From Gnomoniopsis sp. IMI 355080 (taxonomy: Eukaryota > Ascomycota > Sordariomycetes > Diaporthales > Gnomoniaceae), in NCBI GenBank assembly GCA_027946555.1, contig JAPEVC010000104.1:1-64000 (forward strand): a stretch of 64,000 nucleotides of DNA. The letters run 5' to 3'. The position numbers were made by a program, and so were the translations under genes. Shown here in pieces: positions 34,005 through 44,600 of this stretch. Every line of letters starts with the position of its first letter. Within the stretch, counting starts at the first letter, position 1. The notes under the pieces were generated by a model that was given only the letters and a program-made list of their open reading frames with translations, searched no databases and was not told the DNA's origin.

Positions 34005-35696
34005 TTACACATCCAACATACTCCTGATTTGCTGCGGCGGGCCAGCAACAGAGTTCGTAGTATTGATGCTAGCACTCCGTTCTGCTGTCAGCGGCCGAGG
34101 TGGTGCAATATTTCCACCAGATTCATTCCGTATCCGACCTCTTTGTTGAGAGTCCGTGACGCCCGTGTAGGGAGGTGGCGGCGGGCCGCTCTCGGACAAG
34201 TAGCTTGTCCTCTCCGTCAACCTCTCAGGCGTCATTCCCGTATTCTCGGCCCCAGGGAATAGTAGGCCCGCAACTTGCTGCATGGTGCGATCGGAGCGGA
34301 TACGGTCTGACCTGCCGGTGACGGGGCTGGCGGCTGGCCGAGCACCAGTAGTGGATGTTGGGCTGGTCATCTCGCCCATCTCTATGTTGCTCGCGGGCCC
34401 CGCCTCTCTCACACGATTCTCAATCATGCCCTCAAGATTCGTTGCGGTGGCACGACCTCCACCGACTTCGCGCACATTTCGCGCAATCCGCTCTCGCATC
34501 GTCTCATTCTGATTACGTCTCCACCAAGCTGGCTTCTGAGTAATACCAAGCTCCCGATCATGTTCAGCTCCGCGCACGCGGCGTTGGCGTATCAATTCTT
34601 TATCCTCGTTGGGGTTTACGAAACCGGCCACGATCTGGACCAGCAGGATTAGGAGAGAAGGGGCATATCCCCCGACAAAGAGGGAGACGTAGTCGCCGTG
34701 CATGGCGAAGACCCCGTACTCGAAAACCCATGCAGACAGAGCCTGGAAGGCAACCACGAAAAGGGCGATCGGAATGATCAGTTGGAAACGATAGGGAGTG
34801 AACTTGATGAAACCAACGGCACGATTGATGAGGCCTCTGTTCCGTTCCCGGTAGTGCTTGATCGAGTGGCGGAGGTGGTATGCGATGATGAGCCAGCAGA
34901 TAAACAGCATAAAGGCACCAGCCTTGAAGCGACCATCCGTCGCGCTGGGCGCAGCTCTGGCGGCAGTCTGCTCCGGTGTGCGTTGTAACTCGATATTGCC
35001 CCAGTTCCGTGGTACGACCATGAAGAAATCGAGCCACCAAAAGAGATAGAAGACCAAGGGCACGAAAAACTCAAACTTGGCTCTTTTGTCGTCCATGGCG
35101 AGTGCAAATGGGTCCGGATCAACGTATTGCCTCTCCATCCAGCTTCCCCAGTGTCTGACAGCTTCCCAGACGCAAGCCATTGTGCATAGATTCAGCAGCA
35201 TCCAGAAGAAGGCGGTAATGACGATGGGGATTTGTGGTAGATAGTAGCGGTCGACATCGATGTTGATAATCAAGCTGATGAAGGCAGTGGCGCACATCAT
35301 AATCATCCAATACCACTGCCATCTTCTCCCGATAGGTCGGAATCGTTTCTCCGTAGGCAGGTACATGCGGCCATGTCTGGCGAGGTTCAAGAGAGTGAAC
35401 AAAAGGCCCAAGCCGTAGACGACACAAAGGGCGACGCTGATGTATCCGCGAGTGCTGATATTGTTGATGGGTGAGTAACATGATGTCTGGTTGGTGAAAC
35501 TGCCATTGGCAAAGACGTAAACTGGCGTGTATGGCTGGAAAAAGAGCATACACCATCCGTTGGAGCCATTCGATAGTGTGTTGTTGGTGTAGAGGGTGTA
35601 GTTCCAGTGCTTGAGGGTGGTCAGGTTGAAATGTGAGCCGTCAATGAGCGTGTCGGTGGCGTTGTCGCCCTGAGGCCAGGGCAACACATAAGACAT
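34005..35696 (-). CDS. Multi-pass membrane protein, DUF2434-like
   Basis: A single exon of 563 residues. The N-terminal 75 residues are rich in N-glycosylation sequons (NAT, NLT, NYT, NNT, NGS, NQT), so this end is probably lumenal or extracellular. About seven hydrophobic spans follow (near residues 84-400), with conserved-looking loops such as RHGRMYLPTEKRFRPIGRRWQWYW and FIKFTPYRFQLIIP. The C-terminal 160 residues are cytoplasmic-type, disordered and basic, with a PPPPPYTG segment containing a PPxY motif that could bind WW domains of a Rsp5-type ubiquitin ligase. The layout fits the uncharacterised fungal family DUF2434, but I am working from memory. It is divergent from COG5, with about 850 bp between starts. 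Confidence 0.75.
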   Translation of the reverse strand: MSYVLPWPQGDNATDTLIDGSHFNLTTLKHWNYTLYTNNTLSNGSNGWCMLFFQPYTPVYVFANGSFTNQTSCYSPINNISTRGYISVALCVVYGLGLLFTLLNLARHGRMYLPTEKRFRPIGRRWQWYWMIMMCATAFISLIINIDVDRYYLPQIPIVITAFFWMLLNLCTMACVWEAVRHWGSWMERQYVDPDPFALAMDDKRAKFEFFVPLVFYLFWWLDFFMVVPRNWGNIELQRTPEQTAARAAPSATDGRFKAGAFMLFICWLIIAYHLRHSIKHYRERNRGLINRAVGFIKFTPYRFQLIIPIALFVVAFQALSAWVFEYGVFAMHGDYVSLFVGGYAPSLLILLVQIVAGFVNPNEDKELIRQRRVRGAEHDRELGITQKPAWWRRNQNETMRERIARNVREVGGGRATATNLEGMIENRVREAGPASNIEMGEMTSPTSTTGARPAASPVTGRSDRIRSDRTMQQVAGLLFPGAENTGMTPERLTERTSYLSESGPPPPPYTGVTDSQQRGRIRNESGGNIAPPRPLTAERSASINTTNSVAGPPQQIRSMLDV

Positions 35697-36545
35697 CTTG
35701 AATATGCTCTCGACGGATAGTATTTGCGAGGTTGTATCAAGTGAGCTTGGTTGCAGTTGGAGCGGTCAAGCGGGTGAAAATCGCAAGAGTGCTGCAAAGG
35801 CGATACAAAACACCGTATTTCAGTCAAGAAATCGGGATCGCAAAGCAAGGCAGTGTAAGGATGGCGACGATGACAACGAGGATGGAAGAGGCAAGTCGTC
35901 AAGAAAGAATGCGGGATTCTCAAAGTGCCGAGCAGGTCGCTCCAGGTTGGCTGTTGTTGGTCCGGGGAAGCCGCTCTCTCATGTCAGCCGGCCCGCGAAA
36001 AACCACTCAACAGCGACAAGTGGGGAACCGGAGGAAACCTTCGCTTGGCTCCGAAAAATGTAATGTTGATGTTTACCATGCAAGGCTCGGCAGCCATTGC
36101 CCATGACATGATATACTACACGGTTTATTGCTTCCTTGCTCGATTTTTTATATTTAATTAATAACAGGCATTTCAATACAGACTCATCCCATCTTGAACA
36201 GACCAATACTTCCATAGCACGGAATTCATCTGAATGTTATTGAGCAAAGTCGATAATGACTTCATTCCTTCAGCACTGACCACCTTGCAGGACAAGCAGG
36301 GATCAGGGCCTTGCAACACGTCAGCCTCATGGCCTAAGCTCCATTAGGCAAGCCACACTATGAGCTTCAGCCACACACACCTCCAGAAGACAACCTCGCC
36401 CGAAGCCTCAGCCTTGTCAAGGGATCAAACCTCACGGCCCCAATCGGCTCGCCGCCCACTCTCCCCTGCCTATACCTACTTCCCGAGCTGCACCCGACCA
36501 ACAGGACATTTGGAGCACGGTCTTCCTTACTTACAACCCGCCAGA
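35697..36545. promoter_or_regulatory. Divergent intergenic region, DUF2434-like gene / COG5
   Basis: About 850 bp between divergent starts. An in-frame ATG at 36360 would extend COG5 by 62 residues (MSFSHTHLQ...), but that stretch is unlike a COG5 N-terminus, so I treat it as leader. No other gene is supported. Confidence 0.45.
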
Positions 36546-37886
36546 ATGAGCAACGGCACTGAACCTCCCTCCCGCGATGAGGAAGAGCCCTCCTACATCG
36601 ATTACGAGACTTTTATTGCTCCAGACTTCTCTCCCGCCGCCTTTGCCAACACCCTCGTCCTTTCCACCAACAATACCAATGACACACCCCTCGACCTCTC
36701 TACGCCTCTTTCTCGAGTGCTCTTCGACATCCAGGAGATTGACTCGCATATCGACCTGTTGACCACCCGTTCCGCCCTCCCACTTCTCACACACACCAAG
36801 GAGCAGACCGAGGCTTCCGGGCGCATCATATCCGAGGTTGATGGGCAAATCAAGAGTTTGAATGACAGTTACCGCCAGCTCGAGAAGGAGGTCATCCAGA
36901 AGCACGCAGAGGCCGACGAGGTGAAACAGGTCGCGAGCCGGCTTTGGGAGACTCTCCGGCTTGGGCGCGCCGTGGGGCGGTGTCTGCAGCTGGGGCGGCA
37001 GCTCGAGGTACAGCATGCTGAGCTTGCGCCGGGAACGAAAAAGGAGGACCATCGCACGCTTGTGCGATGTGCGCACACCATCCTCTCTCTGCGCGAGATC
37101 CTTGAGCACAAAGGCCATGGCGAAGAAGGACAGGGCTTGGACCGGGTCGATGCCATTCGCGCCTTGCAGGATGTGGTGACTGGACCGATCGAGAGGTCAG
37201 TGAAAGAGACGGCGGAGAGGATAATACGAGAGTTCTCCATGGGGAGCGCAGCAGGGTCGTCCACGTTTGCGCAGAGCGAAGAGGCCAAGGCACGGACAAT
37301 TTCGGCGCTGATAACGCTGTACCTCCTCAGCCCGACAGCGCTGGCCAAGGGGGAGAAGTGGGCGCCAACGTGGATGCTCTCTGCGCTCGAGACATACCTC
37401 AAGACAGCGCTTCAGAGTAGCATTGCCTCGCTACATCGAAGCTTGGCAGCCTTGCCGACGCTGGACCGCACGCTGGCCGAAGTCTGTGCGAGATGTCAAA
37501 ACATTGTCGCATTGGAGATCGTGCTCGAGTCAACCAAGACAGTCGCACATCCTTTGTTACCGGGCCTGGCGAGCGAGAAGGGTCATGCGAATTACTTGCA
37601 GCCACTTTTGGGGTATCTCGAGACGGGGTCGCTGCCGAGTTATTTCTGGCGGACCATGGCGGGCAATTTGTCGACGCGGGTGGCGGAGATTTTGAACAGA
37701 GGCGGCGTGTCTGCGCGGACGTTGCGGACGAATAGGGACACTGTTGCGTCGGCCATCCGGGAGTGTGTGATCAAAGGTTGCCAACCGCCGAGCTCGCTGG
37801 CCAAGACGAAGGGCGAGAGGACGGGCAACTGGGATCGCGAAGTAGGTGTCATGTTGAGTAGTGTTGTTGGAGGCCTGGGCCGGTGA
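36546..37886 (+). CDS. COG5: Conserved oligomeric Golgi complex subunit 5
   Basis: Subunit of the COG tethering complex, which captures retrograde vesicles at the Golgi (lobe B with COG6-8). A single exon gives 446 residues, the usual size for ascomycete COG5, which is shorter than the animal protein. The N-terminus has YIDYETFIAPDFSPAAFANTLVL and LDLSTPLSRVLFDIQEIDSHID, the recognisable COG5 signature. Next comes a helical, coiled-coil region (LNDSYRQLEKEVIQKHAEADEVKQVASRLWETLRL) and a helical C-terminal domain with LPSYFWRTMAGNLSTRVAEIL. It starts in an AGAATGAGC context. It is a housekeeping gene and gives a useful anchor for comparing gene order between genomes. Confidence 0.92.
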   Translation: MSNGTEPPSRDEEEPSYIDYETFIAPDFSPAAFANTLVLSTNNTNDTPLDLSTPLSRVLFDIQEIDSHIDLLTTRSALPLLTHTKEQTEASGRIISEVDGQIKSLNDSYRQLEKEVIQKHAEADEVKQVASRLWETLRLGRAVGRCLQLGRQLEVQHAELAPGTKKEDHRTLVRCAHTILSLREILEHKGHGEEGQGLDRVDAIRALQDVVTGPIERSVKETAERIIREFSMGSAAGSSTFAQSEEAKARTISALITLYLLSPTALAKGEKWAPTWMLSALETYLKTALQSSIASLHRSLAALPTLDRTLAEVCARCQNIVALEIVLESTKTVAHPLLPGLASEKGHANYLQPLLGYLETGSLPSYFWRTMAGNLSTRVAEILNRGGVSARTLRTNRDTVASAIRECVIKGCQPPSSLAKTKGERTGNWDREVGVMLSSVVGGLGR

Positions 37887-38927
37887 TGATGCGCATTTGA
37901 TGCCACGAGATACCACGTAGAGAATCCAAGGCGTCAGGCTGGAATGGCCAGTCGTCTCGCTCGTAACTGTGCAACTGTGTCTTCGTTCTGTTTCCGCACT
38001 GAATTTGCTTCAACTAATCTTGAAGCTATTCTTTTACGCCATACACTCTATTTCTACACAACTGCTGTCTAACAAACCAGACAGTGAGCATTGCCTCCCT
38101 CCAGCAATCTTGTTGCTGCTTGCTGGTTCGACCAACACGACACGTCTTGACGATCAAGTACACTTCTGTTCTGCAACATCTTGGACCCATCTTAATGATA
38201 CAAGCCCACACCCTGCAACATTAAAACAACGTCGTCAACTGGACGGTGCTACTCCCGGAGCGGATCGACGGGTCATGTTCTCCCCTGACAACAACCTCCT
38301 GCTCGGACTTCGGCATCCCAGCCATCAGCAGTGCTCTCTATCCATGGCTCTCATCATTCCTAAATCTCCATCAAGAGGGCAGTCACCCGTCTCGATTTCA
38401 TGTGACCTGAACTAGGACTGGTGCCTTCGTTGAGGAGTAACCCGATGTCAAGCTTGGACAAGTTCACTCTGGGCGGATACGCTACCCCCCTTCTCACCTA
38501 TCAAGTTGTCCGTCCATGCCCAATCTCGGGGCTCTTAAGATTTCTCGGCAAGATATATGTTGCATGTAATGGACAGTATGGGAGCCTTTGAAGCTACAGT
38601 ATCAATTGTAAAGTGCGGGACTTCACGGCTCTTTTGGACGCTCGCAATTCTGCAATGAAAGTGATATGTCAAAGCATGTTTCCAATATGATTTTAGTCCA
38701 ATTTGAGGGTATCTTGAGCTCCTAGAATAATGAAAAGAAAAAAGGATCGTGTATAGTAATACAAATGTAGACATGGGTATTTTAGCGCGTTGCCACATCA
38801 GCGCGAACATGACTTCCCCGAAACCAGCAGCGCAAGCCATTATGATTTATTCAATCAATGTACCGCCCAAAAAGTCGAAGGCCAAGGTCATGATCTTGAA
38901 CCATTTGCCCCTTCACCTCAACCCCCC
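37887..38927. other. Convergent intergenic region
   Basis: About 1 kb between the stops of COG5 (+) and the RhoGAP-like gene (-). Frames at 37969-38415 and 38535-38840 have no recognisable content. Confidence 0.5.
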
Positions 38928-41637
38928 TTAGAAAGCCGCCTTGCTCTGCCTCCCTTCCCTGAGCATGATGGCGTATTCACTCCGCTTGCGAATCAAGAAA
39001 GCCAAACCAAGCATCAAATCCGTCGTGTATTTCCCCGCAGGCAGATGCATAAGCGGATTCAACAGTCTCGAGGCCAACCTTTCGGCCGTCATGTCGTTAA
39101 TATCCGCCGCGTCTGCGATATCGCCCCACAGGTTCAAGAGCAACTTGAACAAGCTCCTTGCCGGGCCTCGAACGCCAAGCAGCGCCTCGTCCCAAAAGTC
39201 GATGCAAGAGTCTAGTCTCATACCCATTGACCCTGGCACGGACGCTTGCCTCGACAAGACAATCCATCGCTTAGCGACGGTCTCGGTGATCAAGGGCTTC
39301 GGCAACTGTTGCAGAAAGAGGACAATCATCTCGGCAGCATCGTACACGTCGTACTGCTCCCACTCGATGTTGCCCTCGCCATAGTGCGGTGCGGTACTGA
39401 AACACTGCTTCAGTTCGGCCACACGCACCAGATGGTCCGTGTCAAAGTCCATGGAGTAATTCTCGCCAAAAATATTTGGAGCTTTGATGCCATCATTCTC
39501 CTTGATGAATGACACGCATGTCAAAATGACCCGCGGGAATTCACGGCGCGACTGGCCTTTTGAGCCATTGTGATGTGTGCGTACCGTAGAGCAGGCCATC
39601 TGCATCGATTTCTTCAAAGAGACACCGAAAATGTCATCTGGCTCGGTGTCCTCGGCCACAGCCTCTTCCTTGATTCTACTGGGCTTCCACGAGGCCATTT
39701 TCGAAAAGACAGAAGACATGCGGGAGCCGGTGCTCCGAATACTCGCAGCCGTGCCGGTAGAGGACCGAGGTGGCCTGCTACTCGTAGTCATGAAGGTGTA
39801 TTTGGTGTCAACGGAAGCCTTGCGGTCGTGTGCTGGGCGGTCGTGCGCCGGGAGGTCTGTGGTGGAGCTCGCCAATGGCTCGTCAATTCGAGCGGCAGGG
39901 ATGGCGAGAGCGGCGCCGGGCCCGGATAAGACTTTTAACGCAGAGAGGCCCTTGCTATGGCTGGTAGCACGCTTCACAGTGGGTGGTAGTGCCGCCGCCG
40001 AAGCCGCCGTCGCCGTCGCCGTATCAGGCCGCGTGGGTCGACCGGGCACGCTGAACGAATGTTTGCGTCCAAACAATCTACTGCGAGTCCTGCCGATCCT
40101 GTCGTCCTTGGAAGGCGTCTGCGCAGCGCTCTGAGCGACCGCAAAGTCACCCGTAAGGATGGGAAGTTTGGTGGTGCCGTGATCGACCTCCTCATGGTCT
40201 GCCTCTGTAAACGCTGGACGGATCCCCATCAGACTGCCCAAGGTAGATCTGGCATCATTGTCGGACTCTGCGTGACTTATTGAGCTCCTCCGCCGTGGGG
40301 CCAGGTCCTCCTCCACGTCCTGGCTCATGGCGCCGTAGTCGCTCACACTGCGCACTGATGGAGCCGGCCTGACAGCGCCGAGCATGTTGCTATTTTTGGC
40401 TAGAGAAAAGCGTCGTGCGTGTGCTTTTGGCGGTGGTGTCGGGGGTCTACTGAGATTGTCACGCCCGTCCAGAAACTCGTCCAGGAATTCGTCAATCTCG
40501 ATGATGGGCATTGAGCTGACATTGGGTGGCGTAGGACCTCCTCCGTCTTGCTGCTGCTGCTGCTGCTGCTGCTCGGGTCTTTTGTCGACGGTTGGGGATT
40601 GTTGATAGGGTGAAGGAGGCCCGTCATTAATATCGATGGCGCTGTCTGGCTCGTCCCCCATAGAGGAGTTGGTATTACTGGAGGGAAAACGTGTCCTGCC
40701 GTCCACGGAATTTCCGGATTTGAGAGGTAGGATGGGCTCAATTACTTTTCCTCTCATGCTATAACGCACGTTCATGCGGTGGCCAAGGTTTGTGGCGTTT
40801 AGCTGCATGGCGTCTAGGTAGCTCTCCAGGTCCGACACGGCGTAGTTGGACTTGAAGTCGCCTTGTAGCCTACCACGCAAGGAGCCCATATCGGCCAAGA
40901 GGTGAGTCAACTCGGTTTTCATATCCTCGTTCGTTGTTTTCTGATCTCGGAGAACGTCCTGGTGGCGTGACGAGTCACTTTGGGATTTTGTCCTGCGCCC
41001 CAGATCGTTAGCAGACTGACCCTTCGGTTAATCCTGGAAAGGGGCAGAAGTTAGATGTTCGAGATATAAACGAGACATACAATCCCACCAAGTCCGTTAC
41101 CAGTGCCAAGATAGATTTGTACCCCTCCAATGTCAACCTCAGCTTGACCATGTCAGCTCGGATGGCAAGCCATCGAAACCTCTTGTCCCGCTTTGACAGA
41201 TCGATCCCATTGCATACGTGCATGTAACCATCGATTTGGTTCACGATACTCGAGCAATGGTCCAGCACAGGTGGCGTCCGCTGCGCCAGGTCCGGTGGAA
41301 AGGAGGCTGCATCGTCCCTGAGAATATCGATAACACCTCCGAGGGAATGTACTTCGGCTAAGACGGCATCCAATTCGGTGCGAGCCTCGCGCACTTCTCG
41401 GATAAACAGCCGTAATGCTGGCGAAGTCTTTGCAATTGCTTCTGTGACTGCTGAACAGCCAGCGCTTATGGGGCTATTTTGATCATGAAAATTGTCAGTC
41501 TTCAGAAGCTTGTTTTGGGCCAATTTCCGGGCGTTCGCGGCATCCCATGCAGATGTTCGGCAGCGGTGGGCCTTTGTGGCGTAGGGTGACACCACCGCTC
41601 TGGCTTGTGGGCAGATAAGTTCTCACCTTGGATCCAT
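38928..41637 (-). CDS. RhoGAP-like protein with NLR-type N-terminal domain
   Basis: Predicted regulator of Rho-type GTPases. Exons are complement(41627-41637), an 11-nt first coding exon (ATGGATCCAAG), then (41081-41473) and (38928-40992), giving 822 residues. The joined N-terminus (MDPSPISAGCSAVTEAIAKTS) and the following helices (FIREVREARTELDAVLAEVHSL, RWLAIRADMVKLRLTLEGYKSIL) resemble the fungal N-terminal domain of STAND/NLR proteins. A helix then follows (LAHLLADMGSLRGRL-like). The middle is disordered with a polyglutamine run (CTG repeats near 40549-40572). The C-terminal 220 residues match a RhoGAP fold (FPRVILTCVSFIKEN; FLQQLPKPLI; LLLNLWGDIADAADINDMTAERLA). The arginine-finger position of the GIFR motif reads IFGENYS (near residue 640), so GAP catalysis may be lost. 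Confidence 0.83.
40549..40572. repeat. CTG/CAG trinucleotide run encoding polyglutamine
   Basis: Continuous CTG units on the plus strand, read as glutamine codons in the RhoGAP-like gene on the minus strand. It lies in the disordered linker and is probably length-variable between strains. Confidence 0.8.
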
Positions 41638-44600
41638 GTTCGCAAGAGAGACGACTCAAGTCGTGGCCAGCGCTCACGTGTCCCAATCAAAGTATTGTGT
41701 ATGATTAGTATTGTTCTGGAAAATTAGGGGAGAATATACTAGATGGTGTGAACAAGAGAACAAAAAAGCAGGTCAAGATCAGCCACTTATCATGTGGGAA
41801 TGCGCCGTGTTTTTGACGGGCTCTAGTCAGCTGGGCGGGACACAGAGCGACAGGCAGCGCAGTGTCACAATCTAGATCCTAGACCCCACTCAACGTGCAA
41901 CCAGTGGCACACACTTTCGAAAGCAGGCACGCAATATTCGCCTTTGGGGGGACCCCCATGTTGAAGATCTATCTAATAACTGGCCCGCGGCAGTCCACAC
42001 TGTTGTGCATGCATACCTACCTAGGTACTATACGCAAAAAGCGGCACCTGCAGCTGCTTAGCTTACCTTGTCTGGGTCAAGATCCTATAACCATTGCAAC
42101 TTTCCCAAGTGACGTCGGATGCACCCAGGAGCAAGGGTCCTTGAGACCAACTGAGTCGAGCATTATTCGCAGGGGCCTCGTGGTAAAGAGGGGCGAAAAA
42201 ATACATAATACCCACGCACAAGGCCAACCCCCGGGATTAGGAAGCAGATCGGCACTTTGTCTCCGCTGTCCACGTTTGGCTTTGCGGCATGTCAGCGATC
42301 AGCACATACAAAGAGATGAAAGGCTGGGGAGCTTTGGTCTTCGCTTGGTTTCTTGCTGTTGATCATGGTGTTTGAACTCTTGGGGCATTGACACCATCAG
42401 TGGGCTACGCCATGAACAAGAACTACTACTCTAGGAAAAGAGCAGCAGGGGTGGACCATCATCAAGTTTCTCTCTGGCGTGGCTCGGCCGTTGGGGGGGG
42501 GGGGTGTACCGTAGTATCCTCACCACCATCGCGTAGGTGAGGGGCGTCCCCTACCTTAAGTGCCCCCTCATGCATGACAGGACAGCCGAGGAGCAATCGT
42601 GGCATGTGTATAGACCGATAGGCCAAATATATAGAGGCTAAGAAGCTACCTTGATGTAGCGTGAGTAAGTACCAAGTTTCAAGGCCCACCTCGACACGCA
42701 TGCGCCGTCGAATTTATTTTGCGGGTCTGGATTTCATTCGGGCCCCGATATGAGGGACAACTTTCAAGATCGATTGCCCCAATCCGGCGGGTGGTATTGA
42801 AGGGTAACTTTGGCCCCAACGCCGACTTCCGTTACTCTCTAGGATGGCCATTATGTACACCAAGACTATATAGACTATTGAAGAAGAAGCAACGCAGTCA
42901 GCATTCCAACTGCCATATTGGGTTTGCGGCTGGCAAGCTGTGCTCGTGGTGGCTGCGAGCTTATGTCTAAATACCTGTCTGCCTCTACCGATTAGTGTGC
43001 CTACTCTGTAAGCCGTGCAAGGGAATTTCACCAATACATCAACCAGAGGGACATCCTAGCAGATTAGCTCGACTACAACGTGGCATGTGGCGTGCCGTCT
43101 AATGGGGAATTTTATCGGGTGGTGCCGAGCAAGTTTCGCTAGAGTTTCTACACCATCTTTCCGCTGCCTATTTTCGGCGTTTTTCCAACTCTAGGCGTCA
43201 GCAATTATCTACTGTGTGACACGTTTATTGTACAGTACTGATTTGAGGCTTCTATAAAGCTGTCCGGACCTATTTAGTATGTTGTCGGGACGTCCGGAAG
43301 ACCCACCCGGACTGCTTCAAATTGATTTCTGACCAGGGTTGAAGTAAAATGGGCTGAGCATGAACAGTTCAGGAAAGCCTATATACATACTATCGCCATG
43401 ACGGTTATTCGCAGAGCCTCGAGACGACGTTCTTTTATCAATCAGCTCCGAAAGCTTCCTTTATCAAGTCGAGTGCCACGCGCGTCATCCCATCTCCCCT
43501 TCCAACTAGCGGTCACGGGTCCCTTGCAAGATTTCGTTAGCTACTCGTGCAGTGAATTCATTTCACCATGATGGCAAGTTTTGCCTTTTGGGTTTCTGAC
43601 GAGAACGTATCGCTTGTACTGCGAAGCACAATGATTTTGTGTAAAGATCCGAATGCTGCTTCAGTTGTGTACTATGCCGACGGGCCTCGTTTCCGGACCT
43701 CCGATGAAAGTAGTCTCACAGCGTCGATGACGAAGAGCGGTTTTGAACTGGACAAGATGCAGTCCCCACTAGTAGTAGACCTAGTAGACATACATAGCAG
43801 TGCGATTGGTCTTTGTCGTCTACCTGAATGGTGACAACACGGACGCAGACTTTCGCCGCTTTGTTCTTTTTTGTTCGGCCTGTCAACCCCGCATCTTGTT
43901 TGTTGCAACGTGATGCTCCCGGCTGGGCCGATAAAAAATGTTGCGCCCGATCACCTCAGCCTGGTCTTGATGTCCAAAACTTCAGCAGAGTATATATTGT
44001 CTTCTTAATAAGATCAGCAAAGTTCACATTTGATTGCACAAAATATTGGCAATTTTCTTGATCACTGCACAGGCTCCGAATACCGTTATTACAAATGTGA
44101 TTGAAGTCTGGTTTCTGTGAACTCATTATTGAGACCTGATTTCTATCTGCAACAAACTTATTTACAGTGAGGCTTCTTGTCACCCGCATTCGACATACCA
44201 TTTTTGGACGTTCTGTCAGCCCCACAAGACACAACGTTCGCCTGTCAACTGACGTCAACTTCACATGGAATGGTAGGTGATATATTCCCAGTCGGGAGCA
44301 GTATCCCGGCTCCAAGGAATGCTGGACGAGAACACCCCCCCAAGAGACAGAAGCTATACCCCAGATTTTACCTCCAGCGCGGGGTATGCCGGCGTTGCCC
44401 TCTGCATGTGGACGACATTCCGAGGCATTCACGTTCGATCATCCCTGTGAGGGGATGCGATGCTTGGTCCCAAAAAGCACGTGCAATTCTTTTTCTTTCT
44501 CCGCTTCAGGCCAGCTGCCAACTTGATGAATTATAGTTGTGCACACATATGCTAAGGTAGTGCTATCACTGCGTAGATCTTTGTAACGGAAAAATTGGCG

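Noticed and set aside
36360..36545. Upstream in-frame ATG extending COG5 by 62 residues
   Set aside because: The added residues are Thr/Ser/Pro-rich with no COG5 character; the conserved N-terminus begins soon after 36546.
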